Assembly (NCBI RefSeq): GCF_027533625.1
Contig: NZ_JAQAGZ010000002.1
Location: 62,001-126,000, forward strand
Reading direction: 5' to 3'
Source: Paenibacillus gyeongsangnamensis
GTDB lineage: Bacteria; Bacillota; Bacilli; Paenibacillales; NBRC-103111
DNA: 64,000 bases
A program made the position numbers and the translations under genes. Below, piece after piece: positions 52,553 through 62,397 of the stretch. Below the pieces are notes generated by a model. It saw nothing but the letters and a program-made list of their open reading frames with translations. It did not search any database and had not been told where the DNA came from. The number at the start of each line of letters is the position of its first letter. Position 1 is the first letter of the stretch.

Positions 52553-54163
52553 TTACTGTTTATTTTTGAGCCATACATTCCAAAATCTCGGATAATTGTA
52601 CGACCAGCCTTTATACCCGTCTATTCCTTGGGAAGCTTCCAATCCGGGCAAAGCATATGTGGAAATAAACGGTTTTTGATCAGAAACGAGCTTCTGAATT
52701 TGTCCGACAAGGTTTACTCTTTCTTGTTGATCAATGGAAGTCGCTGCCTTATCCAACAAGGAGTCAATCTCCGGGAAATTAAAACCGTTCACATTGGATT
52801 TTCCATACAATTCGGTGCGGTATACGGAGGTCGGGTCGGGTCTTGGTGTATTGTGAGTAATCAAAATGTTGAAATCCCCCGTGTTCCTTCTTGTGCTGAG
52901 CCATGTCGGCCAATCCAACCATTCGATTTCTACATTCATGCCTACCGCTTTTAATTCCTGTTGCAGCGTTACCGCAGAACGTTCATGATGTTGATACGCT
53001 TTAGATGCGGATATCACGATTTTCTCGCCATTGTATCCGGCCTGTTTGAGCAATTCCTTCGCTTTTTCCGGATTGTACTCATTAGGAGTTTTATGTACAT
53101 CTGTAAACCAATTCTTCAATAGAGGGCTAACCGGTGAAGTCGCTTCTTTTGCTAACCCGTAGAACGCCACATTGGTAATTTCCTTCGTGTTGATCGCGTA
53201 AGCGGCAGCCTGTCTCATCAGGACGTTGTTAAATGGCGGTTTCTTGGCGCCGAACTCAATCATTCCCCAGGAAAGAGAAGGCACATTATAAGTTTGAATT
53301 TTATTGTTATTTTCAAAGCCTTTGAATTGGTTGGCTGCGACGTCGGTTATAAAGTTAACTTCACCCGATTGCAATGCATTGATCCTTACCGCAGGGTCAG
53401 TCATGATTCGCAGTACAATCCGATCAGCGTAAGCGATCTTTTTGCCTCCCAGACCACTCAAGTTTCCGTCAACCGGAGAATAATCAGGGAACTTTTTCAT
53501 TGTCATGCTTTGTCCGGGAACCCATTCTACGAATTGATAAGGTCCAGTTCCAATGGGGTTCTTAACCGTTCCGCCCTGCTCCTCCACCATTCCCTTAGGC
53601 ATGATCACGGCAGGATAAAAAGGATTTGCCAGCGCCGCTAAAAATCCACCGCTCGGTTTATCAAGCACAAGCTTGATCGTATAGGGATCCTCCGTCACAA
53701 AATCTTTAATCGGAAACTCTCCTTTTCGCGGCGATACTTGCATATACCGTTTCAGACTATACTCAATGTCTTCAGCGGTCATTTCTTTACCATTGTGAAA
53801 CTTCACACCTTTTCTTAGATAGAAGCGGTAAGTCGCTCCGTTATCCAGCACTTCCCATTTGCCGGCCAACATGGGCACGAAGTTGGAATCATCATCTACT
53901 GCCACAAGCGTCTCCTGCATATGAAACAAAGGAATCCTGTCCGACGCTACTCCGGATTTATAGGCATCAAGCTGTGTAATATCCGCTCCCATCCCTACGG
54001 TGATCGTTCCTCCGGACGTAGGGGCAGAAGCCGCCGAAGGGTTTGTCTGGTTGGAGGATGCGGGCGCTCCACTACTTCCGGATTTGGGTGAACACCCGGC
54101 TAATACTTGTAAGCAGAGGAGTACGACAACGGCAAATACCGATAATTTATGAGGCTTTTTCAA
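52553..54163 (-). CDS. Peptide/oligo ABC transporter substrate-binding lipoprotein (SBP family 5)
   Basis: 536 residues. Lipobox LAGC (Cys near residue 24), a Ser-rich linker, then an SBP_bac_5 domain with FHNGKEMTAEDIEYSLKRY-type start and VDGNLSG. It binds peptides or related amide compounds outside the membrane. Its neighbours suggest D-amino-acid-containing peptides or N-acyl-D-amino acids. Confidence 0.9.
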   Translation of the reverse strand: MKKPHKLSVFAVVVLLCLQVLAGCSPKSGSSGAPASSNQTNPSAASAPTSGGTITVGMGADITQLDAYKSGVASDRIPLFHMQETLVAVDDDSNFVPMLAGKWEVLDNGATYRFYLRKGVKFHNGKEMTAEDIEYSLKRYMQVSPRKGEFPIKDFVTEDPYTIKLVLDKPSGGFLAALANPFYPAVIMPKGMVEEQGGTVKNPIGTGPYQFVEWVPGQSMTMKKFPDYSPVDGNLSGLGGKKIAYADRIVLRIMTDPAVRINALQSGEVNFITDVAANQFKGFENNNKIQTYNVPSLSWGMIEFGAKKPPFNNVLMRQAAAYAINTKEITNVAFYGLAKEATSPVSPLLKNWFTDVHKTPNEYNPEKAKELLKQAGYNGEKIVISASKAYQHHERSAVTLQQELKAVGMNVEIEWLDWPTWLSTRRNTGDFNILITHNTPRPDPTSVYRTELYGKSNVNGFNFPEIDSLLDKAATSIDQQERVNLVGQIQKLVSDQKPFISTYALPGLEASQGIDGYKGWSYNYPRFWNVWLKNKQ

Positions 54164-54175
54164 GAAGTAACCCTC

Positions 54176-55621
54176 CTATTTAATAGTCATCGTAATTGTT
54201 TTTAAGTCCGACATTTCCTCTAAAACTTTCATGCCTCCCAGACGTCTTTGACCGCTGTCCTGTCCGGCAAATCCGCCAAATGGAATGTGCAACTCCCAAT
54301 AACTGCTTCGGTCATTAATGTTGACGATCCCTGTTTTGAGTTCTTCCGCCATTAATATAGCCTTGGACATGTTACTGGTAAATACGGCTGATGTTAAACC
54401 CATTCTACTCTTGTTAATGATTTCTTTTAGTTCTTTTTCATCGTCAAAAGTTACGATTGGGGCAAGCGGGCCGAATGTCTCTTCGCAGTTGGCTAACGAA
54501 TCCGGGTGAACATTCCTGATGACCGTGGGTTCGTAAAACAAGTTTGTTTTAAACCCTTCCGCTCTTTTACCGCCGTATAGCACTTCACCACCTTTTTCGA
54601 TTGCGTCTTGAATTTGAAGATCCATCGTCTTGCAAGTATTTTCTTGGTGCATTGGACCCATGGTCGTCTTCGGATCGAAAGATTCTCCAACGGTTAATGC
54701 TTTGGCGTAATCAAGCAATCCCTCTATTACTTCTGTTTCGCGAGACTTATGAACCAGGATGCGCCCGGATGCTGCGCAAACTTGTCCCGCATTAAAAAAA
54801 CAGGCGGATGCAATTCCATCGAGCGCTCGCTTGTCTAAATCGGCATCCTCCAAGATGATAGTCGGGCCGTTGCCACCCAGCTCAAGGAGTAACGACTTAC
54901 CCGCCCCCCTCTGAGCAATCATGCTTCCTACCCGAGTGCTGCCGGTAAATCCAATTCCATTCACACCCTTGTGCAAGACAACTTCGTCTCCCACTTCCTG
55001 CCCGGGTCCGGTAACCATGTTAAAAGCTCCTGGAGGCAAATCCGCCTCGGTAATACATTGCATGAGCTTCCAGGCAGTGTACGAAACTGTGGGAGAAGGA
55101 TTCCATACGATAGCATTCCCTGTGGCTATTGCAGGCGCTATATATTCAACGGGAATATTTACAGGATAATTCCAGGGAGTTATGACTCCGTACACTCCTT
55201 TGGGTTGCCGGATCGACCATACTCTCTTGGATGGGTCTTTGACGGGAATCACTGAAGTTTCCAGCCATTTGATATGTTCGGAGCAAATCGAGAAGCCTTC
55301 AATAGCGCGGGATACTTCAATCAACGCTTCGCTGTAATACGGTTTGCCTTGTTCCAAGGCGATGGCAAGGGCCACTTCCTCTTTCCTTCTCTCAAGGTTA
55401 TCCGCAATCTTGCGCAATATCCCGGATCGATCCCACACCGAAAGTTTCACTAACTTTTCTTTGCCTGCAATCGCAGCGCTTATTGCCAACCGGGCGTCCT
55501 CTCGGTTTCCTTTAGCGACTTCCGCCACTTGCTCTCCAGATGAAGGACTATATGTAAAAAATGTATCGCCTAAATTGTTTTCTTCCAACTTTCCGCCTAT
55601 AAAATGGGAAACCTTGTTCAT
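54176..55621 (-). CDS. NAD(P)-dependent aldehyde dehydrogenase
   Basis: 481 residues from the ATG at 55621 set by AGGAGG; a longer frame to 55771 lacks such a site. GVITPWNYPVNIP, FTGSTRVG, LELGGNGPTIILEDAD (general-base Glu) and FFNAGQVCAASGR (catalytic Cys) are present. It is the first gene of the operon and would oxidise an aldehyde, perhaps one released by the aldolase-type enzyme encoded last. Confidence 0.92.
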   Translation of the reverse strand: MNKVSHFIGGKLEENNLGDTFFTYSPSSGEQVAEVAKGNREDARLAISAAIAGKEKLVKLSVWDRSGILRKIADNLERRKEEVALAIALEQGKPYYSEALIEVSRAIEGFSICSEHIKWLETSVIPVKDPSKRVWSIRQPKGVYGVITPWNYPVNIPVEYIAPAIATGNAIVWNPSPTVSYTAWKLMQCITEADLPPGAFNMVTGPGQEVGDEVVLHKGVNGIGFTGSTRVGSMIAQRGAGKSLLLELGGNGPTIILEDADLDKRALDGIASACFFNAGQVCAASGRILVHKSRETEVIEGLLDYAKALTVGESFDPKTTMGPMHQENTCKTMDLQIQDAIEKGGEVLYGGKRAEGFKTNLFYEPTVIRNVHPDSLANCEETFGPLAPIVTFDDEKELKEIINKSRMGLTSAVFTSNMSKAILMAEELKTGIVNINDRSSYWELHIPFGGFAGQDSGQRRLGGMKVLEEMSDLKTITMTIK

Positions 55622-55961
55622 TTCTATTCCTCCTATGTGAAAATGATATGAAACATCTTTACTTGGATTACAAATGAATGTATAATTTTTTCTACAAAAG
55701 GAATAAAAAAATTCATTAGCATTGTCAATTTTTATCAAAGTAATTGGCTTATATGTTAATTTATATAACACTAATTACTGGTTGTCAATAAGATTTTATT
55801 ATATTTCTCACGATTTCACTTTAAAAAATTTATATTCCGTGTTATGTTTTATGTCACAAATACTTTTTGTAACGCAATCGTGACATTTTACATTGCATAA
55901 ATTTTTATATGGATATTTTGAAAAGGGTAATTTATTATTATGAGGTATAATAAGGAGTGTT
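55622..55961. promoter_or_regulatory. Divergent control region of the D-amino-acid operon and its regulator
   Basis: About 340 bp, strongly AT-rich. It must carry the promoters of the aldehyde-dehydrogenase-led operon (minus) and of the YheO-like gene (plus; AAGGAG before ATG 55962). ATGTTAATTTATATAAC near 55753 resembles a -10-rich stretch. No clear operator dyad was found. Confidence 0.4.
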
Positions 55962-56615
55962 ATGATGAATAAAGACGCTAAAGAAGAATTGCTACGATAT
56001 GCTCCCATTGCTAATGCAATCGCCCAAACGTTTGGCGACAATTGTGAAGTCGTTCTGCATGATTTATCAACCCCTCAAAATTCCGTTATTTATACAGTTA
56101 ATAACCATGTAACTGGAAGAATGGTCGGGCAGCCCATCAACCATATTTTCACCCGGGTCCTTTTGTCAAAAAAATTCCAGAATGATGTAGTTGCTAATTA
56201 TCAAACACAAACGGATGATGGAAGACGTATTAAATCAACAACCGCACTAATTCGAGACAAAGACGGGGTAGCGATCGGAGCTCTTTGCATTAATTTTGAT
56301 TATCAGTCTCTTCTGCAATTTCAGGATTTTTTAAACAATTTCACCAGTTTAGAGGATGAACCCATCAAAGAGGAAGTTGAACTTTTGGGGAATGTGAAGG
56401 AAATCGCCAATCAACTCATTCAACAAATTATAGGAGATTACGATGTAGATACGATGGATAAATCCAAAAAAATTGAGGTTGTCAAATTTATGGACGAAAA
56501 AGGGGTCTTTTTAATTAAAGGAGCTGTAGAGAAAGTTGCCGAATCCCTTCAGGTTTCGAAAGTAACGATATACAGCTATCTTGATCAAATACGCAGCGAT
56601 CGCGCTGAAGCCTAA
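55962..56615 (+). CDS. YheO/DauR-type transcriptional regulator
   Basis: 217 residues. The N-terminal YheO PAS-like domain (residues ~8-120: YAPIANAIAQTFGDNCEVVLHDL, GALCINFDY) is followed by a C-terminal HTH_22 domain (residues ~165-212: FMDEKGVFLIKGAVEKVAESL, VSKVTIYSYL). DauR of Pseudomonas represses the D-arginine utilisation operon, and members often control D-amino-acid genes. Its position divergent from the D-aminoacylase/D-threonine-aldolase operon supports the same role here. Confidence 0.88.
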   Translation: MMNKDAKEELLRYAPIANAIAQTFGDNCEVVLHDLSTPQNSVIYTVNNHVTGRMVGQPINHIFTRVLLSKKFQNDVVANYQTQTDDGRRIKSTTALIRDKDGVAIGALCINFDYQSLLQFQDFLNNFTSLEDEPIKEEVELLGNVKEIANQLIQQIIGDYDVDTMDKSKKIEVVKFMDEKGVFLIKGAVEKVAESLQVSKVTIYSYLDQIRSDRAEA

Positions 56616-56665
56616 TTTGATTGCAAAAGGTTGTCACGACGCTACCCGCCCTAGAAGGTCTAGAA

Positions 56666-56706
56666 ACAAAAAAACAGAGTGTGATGATTCGCATTCTGTT
56701 TTTTTG
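56666..56706 (+). terminator. Rho-independent terminator of the YheO-like gene
   Basis: AAAAACAGA and TCTGTTTTT pair around GTG...CAT with a seven-T tail, 52 bp after the stop. The A-run on the left makes it usable from the other side as well. Confidence 0.85.
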
Positions 56707-57295
56707 GGTTGAAGACCGAAGAGCTGCCAGTCCCTCAGATACCCGTTTGCCAGAAACTTTCTGTGCCTGTTAAAAGATCTTCAAACAAATACACTTTCAA
56801 GCCTAATAAAACATATTGTAATCGTTTTCTTAATAATGTTCAGCTTCCCTCCCTTTTTATGCATAAATCCATCTGATGCGTTAATACTAATGCACAACTA
56901 TGAGAAGATTTGGAAATCACAGCGTAATCATGAGGGGGGGAGTCGCTCTGAAGGATTAGCTGATCTTTGCTCGGCGATAGCTTTAACCGGTTTTACTATA
57001 GGTACTGCTATCGCCGCCGTGATCGTTGGAAGAAATAAGGAAAAGGCTTTCTGGCCGACAACAGTGACGATTGCTTTATGCATCAGCTGATTTATAAAAG
57101 TTTGGACTCAGGATTGTTGTCCAGAGGCATATTTTTCATCTACAATGGGAACCGGTTTATGACGCCGATCGTAGAGGAGTTTATTCGTTTCTTCGAGACA
57201 ACGTGGTTTTAAACGAGGTTGGAGAGTATAAGCTATCAATGGCTCCTTGAAAGTTTTCCGAACCGCACCAGGCTCCCTATACTCTTATCAATTTG
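56707..57295. other. Gene-poor stretch with decayed coding remnants
   Basis: A frame at 56836-57090 has an MFS-like tail (IALTGFTIGTAIAAVIVG) but starts in non-coding-looking sequence. The fragment at 57084-57212 is listed separately. Nothing else was seen. Confidence 0.35.
57084..57212 (+). pseudogene. C-terminal remnant resembling a LysR-type regulator
   Basis: A frame without start codon encodes about 42 residues, including LLSRGIFFIYNGNRF and MTPIVEEFIRFFETTWF before the stop. The end resembles the last helix of LysR effector domains. The match rests on a short segment. Confidence 0.3.
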
Positions 57296-58117
57296 TCATT
57301 TAATACCGGTGTGTAAAAAGCTTTCTACAATTTTACGTTGGAAAATAATAAAAACGATCATGAGCGGACAAATGACGATTAATGTCGCCGCTGTAATTAA
57401 AGGCCATTCCGCCGCAGATTCGGAAGCTTGGGCGAACAAGGCAAGGCCAACTGTCACAGGCCGATTACTCGGAGAATTGGTGACGAGCAGCGGCCACAGA
57501 AAATCGTTCCAATGCGAACTGACCGATACGATTCCAAGTGCAGTCAGGGCCGGTACAGACAAGGGCACAAATACATGTCGCAATAAGTGCCAGGTTACGG
57601 CGCCGTCCATTACAGCCGCTTCTTCCAGCTCTACAGGAATCGATTTAAAGGCTTGACGCAAATAAAAAATGGCAAAGGATGAGGCGAACGACGGCAGCAC
57701 GATCGCCCATTTCGTATTGATCAGCCCCAGATGAAAAATCGTCTCGTAGTTTGGAACGATGAGAATTCCACCCGGAATGAACAATTGGATCATGCAAATG
57801 AGAAACAAGAAATGGCTGCCCGGAAAACGTCTTCTTGCAAAAACATATGCCGCCATAATGGCAATAAAATATTGCGCAATGAGCACAACCGTGACGATCC
57901 AAAGCGTATTAGAATAAAGCGTCGGAAAATGTGCAGAAGTCCATACCTCTTGAAAGCCCTTCAAGGTTATATGCGCTGGAATCCAGCTTGGATTGTTGAG
58001 CAGATCCGAAGACGACCGGAACGCCGCTGAAACCATCCATAAAAAAGGTACGAGCCAAATCCCGCCCAGAATCAGCAAAATTGCGTTAAGCAAATATTTC
58101 GAGACGCGACCGAACAT
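57296..58117 (-). CDS. ABC sugar/glycerol-phosphate transporter permease, UgpE/MalG-like
   Basis: 273 residues, six membrane helices, EAA motif EEAAVMDGAVTWHLLRHVFVP near residue 180. CUT1 family. It is the last gene of a set permease-binding protein-permease and lies 84 bp after the binding protein gene. No ATPase is encoded nearby. Confidence 0.88.
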   Translation of the reverse strand: MFGRVSKYLLNAILLILGGIWLVPFLWMVSAAFRSSSDLLNNPSWIPAHITLKGFQEVWTSAHFPTLYSNTLWIVTVVLIAQYFIAIMAAYVFARRRFPGSHFLFLICMIQLFIPGGILIVPNYETIFHLGLINTKWAIVLPSFASSFAIFYLRQAFKSIPVELEEAAVMDGAVTWHLLRHVFVPLSVPALTALGIVSVSSHWNDFLWPLLVTNSPSNRPVTVGLALFAQASESAAEWPLITAATLIVICPLMIVFIIFQRKIVESFLHTGIK

Positions 58118-58201
58118 TTCGTCATCCCCCTAAAGTTTAAGCAATATAATGCAAAAGTTGAGGGCAGTCCGTTTCCGATAACCGCCCTCTTAAAACATCA
58201 G

Positions 58202-59554
58202 TTATTTTTTGAAGGGCTTCAATGCTGCATCGATTTTGGATTGAGCATCCGCCAAACTTTGGTCAACGGGAGTTCCGGCCGTAAATACGGAATCTATCGA
58301 GTCTTGCATCGCTTTACCTACATCTGCATTATTGTGGGTTGTAAGCCAAGCACCGGCATATTGAAGCTGGTCTTTCGGCACTGCGGCTTGCGGAAATTTA
58401 GCCAAATATTCCTGAAAGGTCGGGACGTTGTAAGAAGATTTGCGTGTCGCCACATACCCGGAATCCGTGCTCCACTTCGCAGCCTGCTCGGGAGACGTCA
58501 TCCAGCGAATGAATTCCCAGGTCGCCTTTTGTTTTGCGTCGTTCGTCTTAAACATATAGAGGTTGCCGCCACCCGAAGCCACGGCATATTGTTGCCCCGC
58601 AGGCAGAAAAGCCGTCCCGAAATCAAACTTTGCATTATCGCGTATAAACGCCAAACTTCCTGAGGAATTATAGATCATTGCGGCCTTACCGGCTACGAAA
58701 TCGGCCGGCAGAGTTCCCCCGTTGGCCAGTTTTTCGGGGATAACCTTATCTTCTTTTGCCAGCTTCAACAAATAATTTATCGCGTTTTTCGTTGCATCCG
58801 TATTGTATTTCACTTGCGTTCCGTCTTGATTTCCGACTTGTTTATCACCGTTCATTCCCTGCATCATAAGCGCCTGAAAAATCCAAGTATCATTTTCTAC
58901 GATCATCCCGCCCCATTGAGTTACTTGGCCGGATGCATCCTTCTTCGTGAGCTTTTTAGCGTAAGCCGAAAATTCCTCCCAATTGGCCGGCGCTTTATTG
59001 GGGTCAAGACCGGCTTCCTTGAATGCTTCCTTGTTAAAGTAAAGCAGCGGAGTGCTTCGTTGATAAGGAATCGCCCAGAGATGGTCGCCTTGTCCCATCT
59101 TTGCTTCCGAAAGCAATCCGGGGAAGAAATCGTTGATATACGCATCGCCGTCTTTGTCATTCTTTACATAAGATTCTAAGGGTACGATGGCTTTGATATC
59201 TTGCAACCGGAGCACATCCGTAGCTGACAGGACGGCTACATCGGGCATATCTCCGCTTTTAACCGCTGCCTGCACCTTCGTGATCGTTTGATTATAATCG
59301 CCGGAGTAAACAGCCTCTACGTTAATGTTGGGATGAGAATCGTTGAAGCTTTTCACATAGGCATCCATGACTTTCGTTAGTGGGCCGGCAACGGCTACAG
59401 GGTAATAAAACTTCAAATTCACTTTTTGCGCGGTCTCTGTTCCTTTTTGAGCCTCGGGCTGCGTTCCCGTTGCGGCTCCGCCATTCGAGCATCCTGCTAG
59501 CATTGAGGTGGCTAGCACGGAGATGCCTGCCATTTTGAACATGTTCTTTTTCAT
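58202..59554 (-). CDS. ABC transporter extracellular binding lipoprotein, UgpB/family 1-like
   Basis: 450 residues. Signal peptide with lipobox LAGC (Cys near residue 22), a short linker, then a family 1 binding protein; NVEAVYSGDYNQTITKVQAAV and the GMIVENDTWIFQALMMQ region resemble UgpB-type glycerol-3-phosphate binding proteins. The two phosphodiesterase-type genes nearby fit a phosphate-ester substrate. Confidence 0.87.
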   Translation of the reverse strand: MKKNMFKMAGISVLATSMLAGCSNGGAATGTQPEAQKGTETAQKVNLKFYYPVAVAGPLTKVMDAYVKSFNDSHPNINVEAVYSGDYNQTITKVQAAVKSGDMPDVAVLSATDVLRLQDIKAIVPLESYVKNDKDGDAYINDFFPGLLSEAKMGQGDHLWAIPYQRSTPLLYFNKEAFKEAGLDPNKAPANWEEFSAYAKKLTKKDASGQVTQWGGMIVENDTWIFQALMMQGMNGDKQVGNQDGTQVKYNTDATKNAINYLLKLAKEDKVIPEKLANGGTLPADFVAGKAAMIYNSSGSLAFIRDNAKFDFGTAFLPAGQQYAVASGGGNLYMFKTNDAKQKATWEFIRWMTSPEQAAKWSTDSGYVATRKSSYNVPTFQEYLAKFPQAAVPKDQLQYAGAWLTTHNNADVGKAMQDSIDSVFTAGTPVDQSLADAQSKIDAALKPFKK

Positions 59555-59573
59555 TTCGATTTACTCCTTAGGG

Positions 59574-60446
59574 TTAGTTATAGTGGACTTTTTTGTCAAA
59601 TACAAAGTAATTCAGCATCATAATACACGATAAGATTACGGCTAAAATAACCGTTAATGTACTCGCCATACCAATGTCCCAGTTTTGGAATGCGGCTTTA
59701 TAGATGTAGTAAAGCAGCGAAATGGTTGCGTTATTCGGCCCTCCGTTCGTTAAAATATATATCTGATCAACCGATTGCAGGGAATTCACAAGGGCAATGA
59801 CACTAACGAATAATGTGGTCGGGCCTAATAGAGGCAGCGTGATTCGCCAAAAGATGCGCCAGGGCGAAGCTCCGTCCAAGCGGGCGGCCTCATAAATCTC
59901 CCTAGGCAGCTGCTGTAGGCCAGCCAAGTAAAGAAGCATAAAGAAGCCGGCCTCTTTCCATAACGTGATAATCATTAGCGACGGCATCGCCGCATGTACA
60001 TCCCCCAACGGATCCCAACTCTGCTTGTGAAACCAGCCCATGACTTGGCGGATAAGTCCGATGTCCGGGTTCAGTAGGAACAGCCATATATTAGCTGCCG
60101 CAATCATCGGCAAAATATGCGGATAAAAAAGCATGGTGCGGTAAAGAGTGGTAAACCTGACCCGATTGTGAACCATCACTGCGAAAAGGAGGCCCAGGCC
60201 CACACCGGTTGGGACGGTTCCCGCCGCGAACACGATATTGTTGATGAACGACTTCCAGAAAAGCGGCTCATGCAGCACAGTCGCATAATTTCCAAGCCCG
60301 TTAAAGACCGGGTGATCACCGGTAGCTATATTGGACTCATAGAAGCTTATGATGATCGCATGTATGAACGGATAGTAAGAAAATGCGATAAAAAAGATCA
60401 ACGCCGGAATCAGCATCAAATATGATCCTATAATTTTATTTTTCAT
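59574..60446 (-). CDS. ABC transporter permease, UgpA/MalF-like
   Basis: 290 residues from the ATG at 60446, which has GGAAAGGAAG upstream; a longer frame to 60509 does not. Six membrane helices, EAA motif YEAARLDGASPWRIFWRITLP. It heads the transporter set and is divergent from the GntR-LacI-type regulator. Confidence 0.88.
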   Translation of the reverse strand: MKNKIIGSYLMLIPALIFFIAFSYYPFIHAIIISFYESNIATGDHPVFNGLGNYATVLHEPLFWKSFINNIVFAAGTVPTGVGLGLLFAVMVHNRVRFTTLYRTMLFYPHILPMIAAANIWLFLLNPDIGLIRQVMGWFHKQSWDPLGDVHAAMPSLMIITLWKEAGFFMLLYLAGLQQLPREIYEAARLDGASPWRIFWRITLPLLGPTTLFVSVIALVNSLQSVDQIYILTNGGPNNATISLLYYIYKAAFQNWDIGMASTLTVILAVILSCIMMLNYFVFDKKVHYN

Positions 60447-60894
60447 ATGATCTTCCTTTCCGAATAACGACAATCGTTTGGCATTCGTAATTCCTGCCGT
60501 ACAACTCAATTCTTGCCGCTATTTTTTCCTCTGAATAATAAATCGTAATCCCCTCCGGACTCTCTGGCTAGTGATTTAGCTGCTTTTTTTAAAAATGAGG
60601 AAATGGGTAATCGATTTCTTTTTAGATAATAGATGTCTTACGGCAGAATGGATAGATCCAGCGGAAGCAAATCGAACTTGTATACTTATCTAATCATAAT
60701 ATACGTGTGCTCCTTGTTTCTCACCTTACTAACTGTAAATATAGATTTCCGTAGGATAAACGTCAATTTAAATATTTGTAAAGATAAATTTATAAGGTTT
60801 TGTAAAGCCGCTGAATCCTTATTTACACGTGAGCCGTTTAAGTTATATATTTGTCATGTACAATTATACTGGAAGGTTGGAAGTGATAAACAAT
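60447..60894. promoter_or_regulatory. Divergent control region of the Ugp-like transporter and its regulator
   Basis: An AT-rich region with an imperfect dyad GTATACTTAT (60680) / ATAATATAC (60696) that could be an operator. The direct repeat TTTGTAAAG occurs near 60775 and 60800. No gene was seen; a frame at 60633-60911 lacks a ribosome binding site. Confidence 0.4.
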
Positions 60895-62052
60895 ATGTCC
60901 AAATCAGTTAAGCGTGTACCTCTTTACAAGCAAATCGAACAGTACATATTCGATCAGATGCGCTTGCACGATTGGAAGGCCCATCATAAGCTTCCTTCGG
61001 AAACGGAATTGGCCTCGTTATTCGACGTTAGCCGCCTTACGGTGAAGAACGCGCTTCTTAATTTAATGGACAAGGGTCTTGTGTACCGAATTCAAGGCAA
61101 AGGCTCTTACATTTCCGATATGTCCGGTGAGCCTGTACTATACGAAGCAAGCCCCGCCGATAATAAGGAGAAATTCATTGCCCTCATCCTTCCCTTGGCG
61201 AAAACTATTCGTTCCCTCCACCTGATCAACGGGATAGAGGAAGAATTATCGAAGCACGGATACCATCTGTTATTATGCAAAACGTATAATTCCAAAGAGA
61301 AGGAAAAGCAGGTACTGCAGGATGTCCTGCGGTTAAATGTAGCGGGGATTATCATTTATCCCGTGGAAGGAGTAACGTACAGCGAGGATATTTTAAGGCT
61401 TACTCTGAATCCATATCCACTGGTAATCGTGGACCGTTACCTTAGAGGGATAGAAACGAATTGCGTTTTTTCCGCCAACTCAAGAGGAGCCTACGAGGCT
61501 ATTTCCCATTTGATCCAGCTCGGACATACAAAAGTCGGCTTCGTATCTACCGAATCCAAGGATACCAGCAGCATTGAGGATAGGCTCGCGGGCTACGAGC
61601 AAGCGCTTGCTGATTTCAAGCTTCCCGTTGAGCACCGAATGAGAAGGACGCAATTTCAATTGGATCAGGTCAACCTCATGATAAGCGAGGGAAGGATCGA
61701 CGATTCGGTCAAAAGCGAAATACAGTCTTTTATAAAGCAAAATCCCGATATGACCGCCATATTTGCCGTCAATTCCGCACTCGGATTATCCGTTATCGAG
61801 ACCGCTTCGGATATGGGTATCCGCGTGCCGGAGGACTTATCCGTTTGTTTCTTCGATGATTACGAATTTTCCACGTTTTCCAGAATAGCTCCAACCTGTG
61901 TCCTGCAGCAGGAGCATCTGGTCGGCCAAGAAGCGGTAAAGCTTATCCTGTCCTTCATTGAAAATCCTGACCAGGAGCGCCGCAGAGTGGAGATTCCGAC
62001 AAAATTGGTCATCCGGAAGTCTACCGCTCCGATGGGAGTTCATGCGCCCTAA
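60895..62052 (+). CDS. GntR-type HTH / LacI-type sensor hybrid regulator (AraR-like architecture)
   Basis: About 385 residues from the ATG at 60895. Winged helix of the GntR type at residues 5-75 (KLPSETELASLFDVSRLTVKNAL, GKGSYISD), then a periplasmic-binding-protein-like effector domain at residues ~95-380 (IALILPLAKTIRSLHLINGIEE, PEDLSVCFFDDYEFS). The architecture is that of AraR. It probably represses the divergent Ugp-like transporter and the downstream phosphoesterase genes. Confidence 0.87.
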   Translation: MSKSVKRVPLYKQIEQYIFDQMRLHDWKAHHKLPSETELASLFDVSRLTVKNALLNLMDKGLVYRIQGKGSYISDMSGEPVLYEASPADNKEKFIALILPLAKTIRSLHLINGIEEELSKHGYHLLLCKTYNSKEKEKQVLQDVLRLNVAGIIIYPVEGVTYSEDILRLTLNPYPLVIVDRYLRGIETNCVFSANSRGAYEAISHLIQLGHTKVGFVSTESKDTSSIEDRLAGYEQALADFKLPVEHRMRRTQFQLDQVNLMISEGRIDDSVKSEIQSFIKQNPDMTAIFAVNSALGLSVIETASDMGIRVPEDLSVCFFDDYEFSTFSRIAPTCVLQQEHLVGQEAVKLILSFIENPDQERRRVEIPTKLVIRKSTAPMGVHAP

Positions 62053-62075
62053 CCTAATCCATAAGGAGAATGAAA

Positions 62076-62379
62076 ATGAAATTTGATTTCCATACTCACC
62101 ATGATCGATGCGGGCATGCTCAAGATCATAAGCCAATCTAACGTGGCGATTGAAGTTAATACGTCAGGTAAATTAAACGACTGCATGGCCTGGTTCCCAT
62201 GCGATACCATCTTGGAGAGAGCTCTTTACTACGGCGTTAAAATCACATTCGGTTCCGATGCGCATCAGCCTCAGCGCGTAGCTGACGATTGGGACTTGGT
62301 AAGAACGCGGCTGCGGGAAATCGGCTTTAAAGAATGGGCTGTTTTTCGAAACCGTAAGCGAATCATGTTGGATCTGTAA
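62076..62379 (+). pseudogene. PHP-family phosphoesterase with large internal deletion
   Basis: An ATG at 62076 behind AAGGAG begins MKFDFHTHHDRCGHAQDHKP, the first metal site of PHP phosphoesterases (histidinol-phosphatase-like), then stops. In another frame the C-terminal end follows at once: SNVAIEVNTSG, YGVKITFGSDAHQPQRVADD. The family length is 240-280 residues, so roughly 130-150 codons and one frame are lost. It is not functional. Confidence 0.8.
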
Positions 62380-62397
62380 ATTTGGGAGGAATACTGA

